This document shows positions 34,191 to 46,476 of a stretch of DNA of 64,000 nucleotides, in pieces. Under the pieces are notes generated by a model. That model worked only from the letters and a program-made list of their open reading frames with translations. It was not told the DNA's origin and did not search any database. Made by a program: the position numbers and the translations under genes. Source of the DNA: Prosopocoilus inquinatus (Eukaryota > Arthropoda > Insecta > Coleoptera > Lucanidae). Within the stretch, counting starts at the first letter, position 1, and every line of letters starts with the position of its first letter. The stretch spans positions 21,855,806-21,919,805 of the forward strand of contig CM069875.1 of assembly GCA_036172665.1 (NCBI GenBank). The letters run 5' to 3'.

Positions 34191-34930
34191 AATGTACCAA
34201 CTACTGAAGACATGCATCTTCTGACAGCAATAGGAATTGTATTTAATAATTTTTGTTTAATTTCTAACCATAGCAATCAACAAATGCCACAATACTCCGT
34301 ATAAAGAAAAACGTTAATACCGAAAAAAACTATTGACAGCGAATAACGACAACCCTATATCATTGAAAAAACAATTAAATAGCGCATCTACCACTGCTAA
34401 GACACATAGCGTCCCATTAAAAAAATAGTTACCGTATTTTGAACATTCTCTACGTTGTTTGTTTAGTAGCTCACACAAAAATTAAAACGAATCAGCAAAT
34501 AAACCCCTTGTTACTTGGAAGTTTTCTTTATGGTGTAAGTAGAAGAGCGTGTCCAGGTGAAACTTTTGCAAAAAACGACAAGTTTCTAACGCCATTTGTT
34601 CGGAACATATTTGCGTTTGTTTGAAGTTCTGCAACAGTTATTTTTTTTTAAGTTGAATAAAGCGAAAACGGCTAGGCCCTATGAGTGGTACATAAACTCT
34701 CCTTAAAATTCTGTCCGGAATCCGAAAATATAATAATAATATATGGGATGTTCTATTTAAAATAACAAAGTTACATAACCCCAATACCAAACGTAATAAC
34801 CTGTATACACCAAACTAATTTTAAAATATGCTCCACATGATACGAAATAACTTTCATTTGAAACATTTTTTTTTAAACAAAATTAGTAGTTAGAGAATTA
34901 TAAAGTAAGCCACCTTAAGTGATCATCCTG

Positions 34931-37506
34931 TAGATCAAAACAATTTTATATTGTAGGTTTCTGAATTTATAAATAAAATTGTGTTGAAACTTTTTTTTTC
35001 AGTAAATATAGATATATACATTGTTAGAACACCTGTGTAAGACGTTACCTTTGACTTTAATAAAATTACAGGATTTTATTCATAAACATATCAGTCAAGT
35101 ATCTTTACCTTACACGGTCGTATGCGGTTTATATTCTTGATACCCTTGATAATTCTCAAAAGAAGCTTTACATCCTTTTCTGAACCGGCATTTGGCCCAT
35201 TTACTGCTTTTCTACAGAGCCTATATTTTCGGTTTAAATATTTTACTCAATATCCACTGATTCGGTTTCGTAAGTACTTTCAGTCTTGGGGAGTTGAATA
35301 CATTTCCCCTTCAAGAAAGAGAAATAATGAATTGTTTTACTCCCTATTACATTCAGATCGTAATACTTACACGTAATAACTTGCGGCAGGGTTGTATTTT
35401 CTATTACAACTCCAATAAGTAATTTATTGTTTTTAGTTCTTTTCGTGTTAGCTCATCATCTATCGTTTTATAATATTATTTTCCAATTTTGTTACCGTGG
35501 AGGCAAAGATTATACTTAATACCAGTTGTAAGATTTTGAATCCGCTTTTGCATAGTTTGGTGGCACTTCCTATTAGATTTTATCTAGGAGCGACATAAAC
35601 AATAGGCAACTCAAAATAGCTTCTTGCTTTATGGTTATTCCGAAAGGAAGTGAGATTTCCTTGCCCCGGTACACGCTATAAAAGGCTTTAACTGCGTAGA
35701 TTAAATTTGCAAGAATATTTCTACGGTTTATTATCTGTTATACCGTTATTCTTGGTGCATGCGTTTAAAGGTGCTTTTCAGATCGATAAAGTCAACATAC
35801 AATAGTTTACTTCTTTCCAAAGTGTTTGCAGTTTTTTGTTTAAGAATAAATGTCTGTTGGGCTTAAATCTGATTGGTTGTTGCCTAAGTTGTTTCATTTT
35901 AGAAACAGCGAATATACAATATACTTCACTCGTCATCTATTCACCTACTGCAGAGTATTGCATTGAAGTAAATGAGCGGGGGATTTGTAACCTTAGAAAA
36001 ATTTTCCATTTAGAACAAGTTTCTACATACTCGTACTCTCAAACACTACGCTATAATAACTAAGTGTAAGTGTATAGACCATTTATCAAAAATAAAAAAA
36101 AGTATTTCTATTATATCTTATTCTAATCATTATTTCTTCTTCAATTATTACAATTTCTATTTGTACTTCTTTTTGTGGTTAAGTAGCTCTTGAAAATGTT
36201 CTTTTCTTTTTATTGTCTTCCAGTATTAATTCTTCTTCTTGAAACTTTCTAATAGTGTAGTTATTGATTTACATCTTCAATCTTTTCCTTAGTTTATAAA
36301 ATATTCTTTGATTCTCCTCACTTTTTTTCTTCATATTTTCCGTCAAATTATTTTCGCTTCTTTTTGCTTTATGAAGTTGAACGGCCTTCTAGTCTCATGA
36401 ATTAAGTGCCTAAATACTAGAGAATAACGCATTAACGTTTTTAGAATGCAGCGTTGATTGGATTTTAGGACGTAAAATTAATTCAAGTCATTCAGCTGAC
36501 TGTTTCGGTTTTATTTCAAAGCCTTCACCAGAACCTCTGATTATCGAAGTTAAAACTACAACCCCATAATAATCGAAATTAGAAAAGTAAACAGCAAATT
36601 GCAGTAAGAAGTTCCTTCTGTTCTCCCATTTGGCCAACTTTATTAGCAGTGACATCTAACGTTTAAATTGTTTCATGTAATCTAAACCATATATAATTTT
36701 GAAGTGTTAATCGAAGCCCATTGTTTAATTTATCTCGTAGAGAAACTATGTAATTAGTAAAATAGCATCCTGAGTATTAGCGGTCTTGTTTACCACATCT
36801 TTTATACATATCGTCATATATTATGCAAGACGCTTTTTTTTATCTGTGACGGGTGCCACCTATTTACAGTTACTATTAAGCGATTCACCCGTTAGTTCCT
36901 AAATTACTCAAGTGGTCCACCTCAGGTGAAGGCCAATCTCTACCGGAATTACCCTTAAGTTTCCGGGATTGGTAGCAAAAGGATGACAACATTAATACAT
37001 TTTTGTTTGAAAATTGGCAAACATGATTAATATTTATTTCGGCATGATTTCGACCAAACTATCAGACGTGGTACTGTTGCTCTTTTGTAGTTTTCTTCGT
37101 ATCTTTACGATACTGCCCCTTTTATTTAGGAAAATCCATCTTTAAGATGATGCACAGTATATTTATTGTTCTTACAGTACGCAATCTCAAGTAGAAAATA
37201 AAACCACAAAATAAACATTGATGTACTCATTGCAATCATGTTTTTTTGCCATTCCTTGAATAGTAAAATATAATTGATTCAACATATCTACAACTGAAAT
37301 TAAAATCTTTTACCTGAATAAACTTATTAAAATTTTATAAAAAGATAACAGAAAAAGCAATAAAAATTGAAGGATAAACAAATTCTAATTAAAAAAAAAT
37401 TCCAGCTATTAAAAAAAAATAAATCATATTAAATTTTATAATTTTATTTCCCTTCGACATCAGTCTCTACATCTTCATCATTTATTTCAATTTTAGTCTC
37501 TATATA
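34931..37506. other. AT-rich stretch, no gene recognised
   Basis: No gene is supported. A TATAAAAGG word sits at about 35,677 without any downstream frame to support a promoter. From about 36,840 to 36,990 there is a GC-richer block with CTACCGGAATTACCC and TTCCGGGATTGGTAG, possibly part of an unclassified dispersed repeat. Confidence 0.4.
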
Positions 37507-39518
37507 CCGGCTGTTTCAAATTGGGTGTGCACTGAAGGGATCTTCTAAACCGTAAGAGATACAAATTCGGTTAAATGGAAGAAAAGTTGCACAAATCAAT
37601 GCCTAATTCGTATCCATTGAGAGAATGATTTTTTTCTTATTTTTTCTTGAGTTATTAATGAAAATGTGAAAAAATCGATTTTCTTTTTCTCTCTGTATCT
37701 CTTTTATTATACATAATTTTGAAATTCTGATTTAACTTTCTGCAGACAGTTTTTCATTCTGCTTCGAATAGAGGTAGCAGAATTTAAGTCAAACGTTTCG
37801 TCTTTCCACGACCATCATCAGTTTCGATTTTTTAAATACAACTTATGTCTTTTTATTATTCTATTCGATAGCATTTTTTCTCCTGATTACAGTGATATAT
37901 CACACTTAATAGTTGATATTAATCTGAAGCTTAATTAATACAGATTTTTATGTGAAAATTTTATTTAATACATATTTTCAAATTTTTAGTTCATTTTCTT
38001 AGCTATAGTGTAAATTTTATAACAAACTATTTAAAGTTTTTCTGTATCGTTATTTTAATAATACACTGCACTTACGAAAATGTATTTTTACCGAAAAATA
38101 TCTAGTGGTTCTAATATAACTTGCTAGATCAGTATCTCAGCTTTAGTATAGGAATGAAAAACCCTAGTTTTTAATTTTGACTCGCACTGTTGGATTAAAA
38201 GAAAAAGTGAATACTAATTATACTAAAAATATTTAGATATTACTGAATAGTGCCTTCTACAAATACATTGGCAGCTAAAACTAATATTTTTGTAATAAAT
38301 TTGAAAGATACTTTCTATAACAATTTTTTTTTTAAATTTCTTTAGCACTCACTGGCTCTCAACACTTGACTATCTTTATTTTCTTTTTAATATGATTAAG
38401 TTCACTCGTTTTAACCAGTTGAAGTTTGGCACGTTATATCGGAACCATCATCCATAATTTAAACAGGATAAAGTAGGCTTTATATTTTGGACTTTGAAAC
38501 AGTGGCTAGCATTAAGATAAATAATAAGGAGGAACTAAGAAGGCGAATATTAGATTCTTACAGAAATGTTTCGTGAATTCATGTTCGACACGCTAGACAA
38601 CACATAGGATTAAGAACGAATCTGTGTCTTGAAAGCAGTGGAGGACATTTCGAGGATTTACTTTAATTTATTTATTTCACTTTATTTATTTCATAGAGTC
38701 ATGTTCTTCGTCTATAATTTTTATTCAACTTATTTATTCTGTTCTTGTAATTAATATGTTTATACTGATGTTTATTTGGTTTGTGTTAACCACCTCATAT
38801 CATTTAGTCAATAGTTATTGACTTTTCCTCTTCCGACAACTGAATGTTGTCGCTAATACTTAACAAATAAAAAAAGAGGTTAGGAATGAATTTACTTATT
38901 AAGAAAAACATGCGATATCAGTTTTTTTTGTCATATTCCAACTTTACTTGAAAAAAAGGTATTAAGTATTATACTCACTGAAATCACCAGAAAAACTGCT
39001 TTCGACTAGAATAATAAAAAGATAAGAAAAGGAACAAAAAATTTGAAATTATGTTATTAAATAAAATTTTCATATAAAATCTGAATTATTTAAGCTTCAA
39101 ATTAATATCAACTATTAAGTGTGATATATCACTGTATTCAGGAGAAAAAAGGCTATCGAACAGAACAATAAAAAGACATAAGTTGTATTTAAAAAATCGA
39201 AACTGACGATGGTCGTGGGAAGACGAAACGTTTGACTTCAATTCTATTACTCTTACTCGAAGCAGAATCAAAAAGTGCTTGTAGAAAGTTAAATCAGAAT
39301 TTCAAAATTATGTATAATAAAAGAGATACAGAGAGAAAAAGAAAATCGATTTTTTTCACATTTTTATTAATAACTCAAGAAGAAATGAGAAAAAAATCAT
39401 TCTCTCAATGGATACGAATTAGGCATTGATTCATGCACCTTTTCTTACATTTAACCGAATTTGTATCTCTTACTGTTTAGGAGATCCCTTCAGTGCACAC
39501 AAAATTTGAAACAGCCGG
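37507..39518. mobile_element. Family D element, copy 1: mariner-group deletion derivative
   Basis: CCGGCTGTTTCAAATTGGGT at 37,507 is mirrored at 39,518, and TA flanks both ends. The inverted repeats are about 430 bp each and retain GGGATC, AAGAGATACAAATTCGG, the long CGATTTTTT words and TAGTTGATATTAA. The interior (about 38,475-38,666) carries a decayed transposase C-terminus, described separately. Both arms contain a CTGAYGATGGTC...GACGAAACG motif (minus strand near 37,785-37,822; plus strand 39,202-39,234). Arms longer than those of classical mariners, together with the relic, tie this family to transposons like the one at 12,408. Confidence 0.9.
38475..38666 (+). pseudogene. Decayed transposase C-terminus inside family D copy 1
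   Basis: Reading from 38,476 gives GFIFWTLKQWLALR, corresponding to LDFFLWGYLKSKVYKNR of the intact transposase at 12,854-13,945. After a frameshift near 38,515 the reading continues NNKEELRRRILDSYRNVS, then a TGA (38,574-38,576), then IHVRHARQHIGLRTNLCL and GGHFEDLL before TAA at 38,666. The order matches NNLDDLKERIRQ...LGYCQLVHGRQFEHLL of the intact enzyme. So about 60 residues of a related but distinct transposase tail survive with one frameshift and one stop. This is seen directly by translation; the homology is my by-eye alignment. Confidence 0.8.
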
Positions 39519-39829
39519 TATAGTTGTACATTTCTTTATCAGTGTCTGTATCTGAACTTCTTGACTAGACCTCTTTTCTCTCGTCTGTAAAAATTCTCAT
39601 ATCTGTTCTGCTCGTACTTACAACTTCAATAAAGTTGAGCTGGCAATTGTGCCGAAAAGTTGATGCATTTTAAGAGTTCCTCTTTTAGCTTTAAATTTCG
39701 GTAAACATTTATTCCTTTTTTTTTGTGAAGATATTGTCATAAGCACTGAAGGACTACATATTTTTATTTTACGTGAGGTATCAATATTTTCAACAGCAGA
39801 ACTCGAGCACACGTCTATTTCCACCTATC
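39519..39829. other. Spacer, no gene recognised
   Basis: AT-rich DNA after family D copy 1. The minus-strand frame at 39,618-39,824 has no recognisable domain. Confidence 0.45.
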
Positions 39830-39970
39830 TATGACGATCATTTATTTTAATGACCGTCACCTATTAAAATGACGGTCCTGTATAATTCAGAGGGTCATTT
39901 TTAAAATGACCAATCATTGTGACGTGACCGTCATTTATAAGGTGACCAGTGTCAAGACCGGCGTCATTTA
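39830..39970. repeat. Cluster of TGACGGTCATT-type words
   Basis: Variants of one roughly 10-base word occur at least six times in 140 bp in both orientations: TGACGATCATT (39,831), AATGACCGTCA (39,849), AATGACGGTCC (39,869), GGTCATTTTTAAAATGACC (39,893-39,911, itself a perfect short hairpin), GTGACCGTCATTT (39,924) and GCGTCATTT (39,961). This may be a transposon end with binding-site repeats or a protein-binding cluster. No terminal repeat pair is visible. Confidence 0.6.
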
Positions 39971-40866
39971 AGGAACTTACATCACTAAACATAACCATTC
40001 CACCATTATGTTGCCAACTCAGGACAGTTGACATTGATTACCTTGTAATTTCGTAATATATTATTTTGAACACCACGGAAATAAATTATATGCACTTTTA
40101 CTTCATTCATTGCGGTAAATTGCGAGATTTTCCATTAATAGTAAATACGTTATAACACAATATTAAATAATTTAAAAATTGATTTGTAACACAAAAAAAA
40201 TATCAACTTCTTTTCGGACAATAAATAAAACAGTATAAATTATTCATGATTTACGTCCGAAAATACGGGGAAATAAAACTTGAAGCTTTGCGGGTTTTTG
40301 TTTTCAACCTTCGCTGTTCATAAACTACCCATTTGCGAATTGATTTTTGGAAAATTGTCCTGTGGTATGCGTTGCGGTTGGATATCAAAACTAACACTGT
40401 CAAATGTAAATAATTTAGCATTAATTAATTGCACTCGCAAAACAAGAATTTCACTTATTTATTCGAAACACACAGGCAAACATTTTTTTAAAATATAAAT
40501 CACGTTTTAGGACTTGTGGTTTATTCGGCTGATTATTATAATCGATTGAATTTAAATTTCAAAACAAAGGACAGGGAATGTATGGAATTCTGTGTTTAGG
40601 AAGGCGCCACTTGAACAAACTTCCTTTGTAATTGTAAGACTCGATCGATACGATGCTGAAAACAAAGCGTTTTACAGTACTAGGGATTTATAACACATCA
40701 GCGTTTACATCCGACCCTTTTCGGGAGCTATCTGAACAGGAAAGTTAGGACAAGATAAATCTTTGACTGTCAATTCAAGAAACAACAGGGTGCATCTGTT
40801 TGGTGAATAGCTTGCATTATTTTGCATCCTGAGATTTTCACGATCGTCAGTATTATTAAATAAAAG
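39971..40866. other. No gene recognised
   Basis: AT-rich DNA up to the first family-F copy. The frame at 40,280-40,498 has no domain. Confidence 0.45.
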
Positions 40867-40971
40867 ATTTTTAAATTTTAACCGAACACTATTCTAGTTA
40901 GAAAGAGCACTCAACGTTTGACTATCGATTGATAGCTGACCAAGCTATTGATAGGTGACGAAGCATTCAAC
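40867..40971 (-). repeat. Family F repeat, copy 1 (hammerhead-like motif, decayed)
   Basis: On the minus strand the motif reads GCTATCAATCGATAGTCAAACGTTGAGTG, quoted in pieces: GCTATCAATCGATAG (perfect 5-bp stem with a short loop), then TCAAAC where other copies have TGAAAC, then GTTGAGTGCTCTTTC. Downstream on that strand come AATAGTGTTCGGTTAAAATT words shared with the other copies. The upstream box is too divergent to align confidently. Confidence 0.6.
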
Positions 40972-41708
40972 AAGGGTCGACTTCAATTAGTCAGTATTAT
41001 TGCCTAATATTTAATTACAGTCTTAATTGTTATCCATAAATCGGTTTTATGTAAGCGGGAAATTCAGATTTTTAAGAGGAAAACTTAAAGAAAATTAGGA
41101 TTTTTTAGTGAACCAATAGAAAGCGTAAAGAAGAAGCTCTTCCAAAGTTGCACTCAACCAAATAAATCCCTGCAAATGTTTGAATACGGTAATTATTCCA
41201 CTGTTATATTCTCATTCCGGCTGCAGTCGTCTTAATGGTCTTGTTTGTTAGTGTAACGATGATGCCGCATTACTGTAATCGCATCTGATATTAGGAAGCT
41301 CAGTAAGTAGTTAATTGTTCCAAGTTGATATTGTTATTGTCAGCGATGAATACAAAGTGTGTTTTAGACTTGGTAGGACATTGCAAATTACTAGGGTAAT
41401 TCTCTTATCTAGGAATAATCACTTTCATTATATTTATTTTTCGTTTTGGCAGTTTCTCTAATTTTAATGAAATTCCCACTTCTTCCTACTTTGCTGGTTA
41501 GATTCTTAACCAGCAAAAGCATAAACAAGATATTTTCCAAAGTGTTTTTCCCAGACTATAGAGGGAAAATAAAACCAACAAAACTTTCAGGACAAACTAA
41601 TCTTAAAGATCTGCACTTGGTACATGCATATACCGATTGAAGACTTTCATATTACAGATGTGTGAGTCGTGTGTCCTCACCTACATCGTAAGCAAGGAAA
41701 CAGGCTGC
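40972..41708. other. No gene recognised
   Basis: AT-rich DNA between two family-F copies, which are in opposite orientation. Frames such as 41,446-41,640 have no recognisable domain. The two F copies could be the ends of one degraded element, but I cannot show this. Confidence 0.4.
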
Positions 41709-41832
41709 AGTACTCAACTTTTACTACCGATGGATAGCTCACTCCTGACGGAGCTATCAATCTATAGTGAATCGTTGAGTACTCTTTCCAATTTTAATAG
41801 TGTATGTTTAAAGTTTGAAAACTATTTGTTTT
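41709..41832 (+). repeat. Family F repeat, copy 2 (hammerhead-like motif)
   Basis: CACTC then CTGACGG (41,740-41,751) is followed by the GCTATCAATCTATAG stem-loop, then TGAATC, then GTTGAGTACT ending at 41,782. AGTACTCAAC at 41,709-41,718 is the exact complement of GTTGAGTACT at 41,773-41,782. CTCTTTCCAATTTTAATAG and TTTAAAGTTTGAAAACTA then follow, shared with copies 1, 4 and 5. Compared with the consensus, the last base of the box and one A of GAAA are changed. Confidence 0.65.
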
Positions 41833-44334
41833 TCTAATTAGTGTTCATGGAAAGAACCGAAGCGAATTTATTAACAAATGTTCTCAAAGTTTGTTAAAAC
41901 GAATTCTAGTTCAATTCGTTTGATATGCAAATTAGAGCACAACTGCAACACCTTTACAGCCTCTTCCAAACTTATACGTCGTACATAAACTGAACGTAGT
42001 GTCTGAACCTATAAATCTAAGACATAAATTTTACTTCTTCAAAACGACGCGATAAAGATTGAAACCGCGAAATTAACGTCCGGAAAATATTATGCACAAG
42101 CCGACGCTCCTTGACCGAAAACAATGCAGTTCGACAATAAAACTGGCGAACGTAAACGCAATCGGGGTTGTCCATATTTCGGATTTTATTGCGAAATAAA
42201 ACCGGCCGAAACGAGTCCGAAGTTACACGCCTGCCGAATAAAATTCTGCATTGACGGCCCCCAAAATAATTATTATGCGATTAATTATTCGGGGGTTAAT
42301 GGTTAAGGGAATGTTATATTTAGCGAAAACGTCTTATTAAGATCTTTGTTATTTCCGAGTTTCAGATGATAATGCCGGTGCGTAGAGAGAAGCTGTTTGT
42401 TCAAGAAGAGGAAATTTAAATAAGCCGTTGTTTCTGCTTGTGTGTATATAAGCTTGAATGAAATTACTTGAGCAGTTTGTTTGTATACGTAGATAGTCCC
42501 GCATAAATAATTAGTTAATGAAACAAAATTATAAATTAAAAAGTTGCAGAAAGTTTCATTGCGTAATATTTATTATCGAAGTAACGTAATCCTATGTATG
42601 GGTCCCACGTTGGACGCCAAATATTTGCTATGTATTGGCCTGCCTGGTAGCTTTCTTTGTTGTTGTTGTTGCTGCTCAAGATTTTGGATTCTGAAGGGAT
42701 GGAAACCCTCCAACTCTTATTGTAAATGACCAAAAGACTTTATATGCTGTCCTGAGTTTGCACCTTTTGCACCAATTAAACGCTTGCCCCGCAATGAACT
42801 CAGAATCCCGTTTTTAAATTACTTGATTTAAAAAATGTTTAAGTTCTTAAGGTATAATTTTCAATTTTAAAATAATAACAAGGAGTGACGGCTTGCGCCA
42901 AGCCACCGCTTATTACCATGATTAGATTTTTTGATTTAGTTCTCATTTTATCCAATCTGTATTGTGATGTCCTGGGTTCAGATCCAATTGTTGTTTGTTA
43001 CTCAATTAAATTCACTTTCAACTTAATACATTTTTTACAACAAATTTAAATACTAATATTTCACAATATTTTCAAATTTCTAGAAGATTTTGCCCCTTTG
43101 GGTTCTAATGAAAATCTGCTATAATTTAGCGCATCTTCGTGTTTTAAAATGTCTTCGCTCCATCACTCCAATTCCTTCCCACTATCACCGCTCCAGCTGG
43201 ATCTCGCGCCGGTTACACGGTTTTCTGAACTGAAAATTAGAGTGTCTAAACTGTATAAAGAAATATAAAGTTCAGTTGGTGCTAGTTTGTCAATTTTCTA
43301 GTGTATGTTACTTCTACATTCATTTATCCAATCAAACTTAAATTTATTCCAGGTTTCTTTCTTGCTAAACTAAATATCACATTTTGCTGCAAAGCTTAAA
43401 ATGTCACATTAGTATGTTGCTGCAAAGCTTAAAATTCGTTGATCCGAGTAAATTTTTTCGGAAGTGTACCTAGGTGCAGCAGAAGAGCAATATTATTTGA
43501 TAGGTTTAATTTTACGATTCAGTATGCTTTAGTGCAAAAAAATGCCGTATTAGGACAAACATTCTTATTGTTTGAGAGAACAAACTTGTTCTGAATAGGA
43601 AATAACGAATCCACACGATCTTCAACAGTATGTATCGCAAATACTGGAAGAGTTCCAAAGAAATGTTGCACAGGAAAATTGTTTTCAATAACTTGCCAAG
43701 ATACATAACGTGTGGAGGAGGTTGAAGTGGCAGCTACAGAAGATCAAAATGGAGACTTTTCTCTTATTTGGCTTTTGATCAAAACCCAATAACAAGAAAA
43801 TTGCAGCCTACTTCTTTTTAAAAATTGAAAATTATTTTACACACTTCAATGTTATCACTCCCATTAAATAAACTCTGAATTTATCAAAATCAATCAATCA
43901 AAATTTATTTTAATTAGTAAGCTTTTCTGTTATGTTATTACAAAGAAAAAAAATGATGGTTCTTCTTAATTCCTTGTGGTAATTCCCTCGAGACTACTCG
44001 CAGAAAGTGTTACATTAAGGTAGTTAATTTTTTCACTCAATGAAGGAGTACAGTAGGTAGTTTTCTCTTTATTATTAAAAATAACTACTTATACACAAAA
44101 TATTTTAACAAGTGTCGGTAAATACTTCCACTGTTTGTAGTTTGTACGTGATGTCGTAATATATACAGAACTAACTAACTGATTACATATGGGTGTAACG
44201 GTATTTTTTTCATTTTAATTTTGTGTATTTTCGGTGGAAGATTTTTTTTCGAAAAATTGGACACAACGTTTATTTTTAGTTAGAACTAACAGAACATTAG
44301 GTTTTAATTAACTTCGTAAATTTTTTTTGCTGTG
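41833..44334. other. Unannotated stretch with a GC-richer island at 42,040-42,310
   Basis: No gene is supported. The 42,040-42,310 island is less AT-rich and non-repetitive, with several AATTA/TTAAT words; the open frame 42,124-42,306 has no domain. A short GTT microsatellite lies at about 42,655-42,676. GGTTCAGATCC near 42,976 resembles a pol III B box, but no A box or tRNA fold accompanies it. Confidence 0.4.
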
Positions 44335-45699
44335 TACAGAGTGGACCATTTTTGATGGTTTCACAAGGTTTCTCAGTTATTTATAGGAATAGAAGAAAAT
44401 CATTTTCGCGACCCAATGCTACTTTTGATTCGTTCGGGAAATATCGGCCGAAAACGAATTTTTCCGAGAAATTACTTTTCACGACATCTCAGTTGTTTGA
44501 CAAGATATTTTGAAAATTCAACAACTATTTTATTCAGAAATTAATGTAGATTTCGCTACCGTTATTGTCTTTCGTTAAAACTGCGCCAGACCTACGAAAC
44601 AGATTATAACTTTCTAATTTTAAATGGAAACCGTAGTTGGTTATGAACAAATAAATTGCTTGTTTAATGCGGTTTTCAAAAATATAAAGTTTGATATAAT
44701 TATTTTTATAAATAACAAAGACATTAATTTTCATTATTTTGCAGTACCTATCAAGCTATCTATGACAATAGAAACGAAAGAAAATTCACTATTATCCTCA
44801 AAAATCTATTATTAGAATGCAGTTTTGAAGAATTATAAGTTGTATGTTCCTTTGAAATTAGTTTATAAATGAAGTTTATATCATCAAAAATTCTTAGATA
44901 TGTTTATTTCACTTCTATCCGCGATTACATTTATTAATATACAAAAATTTTTGAAAGCATTATTAAACAAGAAAAATCCGACATTTCAATAATTCCTTAA
45001 AGAAATGCATTAATTTTTTACAATTTAAAATTTATAGAAATCTCTTAACTATTCACATTAATAATTAAAGGATTGTTCAAACAGAGTTAATTCGTTTTTT
45101 CATACTTGTGGTTTTATGTCGGTCTCTGATAGATATACCAAGCTATTTATTTATTGAATTAAATTAGCTGTTTTACTTAACAATAATTGATATTTGGGGA
45201 AAACAATTGAACTGTTTTTTTTTTGTTTTCGATGTCATGGATGGCTTGTTAGCTACTGGAAAACAAAAAATTATTAATATCTTTGTTATTTATAAAAATA
45301 ATTATATCAAACTTTACATTTTTTAAAATCTCATTAAACAAGCAGTGTCATAACCGACTGCGGTTTCCATTTAAAATTAGAAAGTTACAGTCTGTTTCGC
45401 AGAATTGGTGCAATTTCTACAAAAGATAATACTGTCAGTAAAATCAGTGTTAATTTCTGAATAAAATAGTTTTTTAATTTTAAAAATATCTTGTCAAACA
45501 ATTGAGATATTGTGAAAAATAATTTGTCCGAAAAATTCGTTTTCGGCCGATATTTCCCGAACGAATCGTGATAGCTAACTTTTGTTTTCTCCACTGAGTT
45601 TTTCTCAAAAAAGTAGCATTGGGTCGCGAAAACGGTTTTCTTCTATTCCTATAAATAACTGAAAAATCCTGTAAAACCATTAAAAATGGACCACACTTC
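44335..45699. mobile_element. Family E element with about 400-bp inverted repeats
   Basis: GAGTGGACCATTTTTGATGG near 44,339 is mirrored by CATTAAAAATGGACCACAC near 45,677-45,695. The arms continue for about 400 bp inward, sharing ATAGAAGAAAA with GTTTTC, CGACCCAATGCTA, TTCGTTCGGGAAATATCGG, GAAACAGA and TAACTTTCTAATTTTAAATGG in inverse form. The centre (about 44,760-45,250) is AT-rich and non-coding. Frames in the arms (for example 44,534-44,815 and 45,385-45,776) are reads through the repeats. The left end TACAGAGTGG suggests a Tc1/mariner-type element, but I could not read the target duplication on the right. Confidence 0.8.
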
Positions 45700-46150
45700 T
45701 TGTTTGTTTCTTGTTTCAACAAAATTTGACTAAACCGTAAAATATTACTGCAAGTAGTAACAATGCTTAACTTCACCTTAAACTTTTTGGTTACTGATTT
45801 TTTACCAAAAGTTTATAAAGAATAAAGCTTTAATTTGAACTCTTTAAACTACCCCTTTAATTCCCTTGTTCGTTATGAGTGGTTATGACGTATGAGGCAC
45901 CCAGTACAGTAAATAAATTCATAATTTTAAATGAAGTGTACCAAGTTCTGTACCATATTATAGAATTGAATTACAACGATATATCACTTGTCGTAATTAT
46001 TTAACATTTAAAAATGTTTAACTGTTGTAGGTGAACATAAAAAACTGAATACGTCGCTTAGAAACAGTAGTAACTATCACTTAGATTCAATTGTCTCTAC
46101 AATTGTAACTATGGGAATAAATCAACGATTAAAGTGAGATGAAAAGACCG
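45700..46150. other. No gene recognised
   Basis: AT-rich spacer without a supported gene or repeat. Confidence 0.5.
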
Positions 46151-46276
46151 GCCCAATTTCTTCACCTACGGATAAATTTATCTCCTAGGTAGTACCCTTG
46201 GAAACTATTATCGATACAATGCTTTCCAAGGATAATAGCTGGCAGACAAACTTATCAGAAGGTGAAGAAATCGGGC
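46151..46276. mobile_element. Small MITE, 126 bp
   Basis: GCCCAATTTCTTCACCTACG at 46,151 is mirrored by AGGTGAAGAAATCGGGC ending at 46,276, with GATAAATTTATCTCC and its inverse-like AGACAAACTTATC extending the arms. The loop contains a second small inverted repeat (CTTGGAAAC and CTTTCCAAG). There is no coding sequence. Confidence 0.8.
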
Positions 46277-46476
46277 ATAAATGCTAGATATCATTCCATC
46301 AAATGAATTTCAGATTAGAATACTCTATAATTTTTCACGTCGTAACTTACAGCATATTTACAATACAAAAAGGGATTTTATTGTGGAGTCGAATTATAAG
46401 TGAGTGGACATACAGCATCCCACGTTGTCTGGAAGTATTTCGCAAAGTTTCCCGCAGAAATCTTTAACAACTACTA

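Larger units (their letters stand above)
30481..34930. mobile_element. Family G: two inward-facing arms, possibly one 4.45-kb element
   Basis: The sequence from CAGGATGTATTCAGG at 30,481 to about 30,900 and the inverse complement of about 34,640-34,930 are related. Shared stretches include AAATGAAAGTTA, TATTTTAAAATTAGTTT, GTGTATAC, GTTATGTAACTT and AGGGCCTAG. Both outer ends read TACAGGATG, and TA flanks the pair, so they could be the terminal repeats of one element or two independent fragments in opposite orientation. The enclosed DNA carries a PHD-finger relic, a small hairpin and a hAT-like terminus, which suggests a composite. Confidence 0.5.

Noticed and set aside
42960..42990. Second pol III element (GGTTCAGATCC B-box-like word)
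   Set aside because: No A box at the right spacing and no tRNA-like fold upstream.
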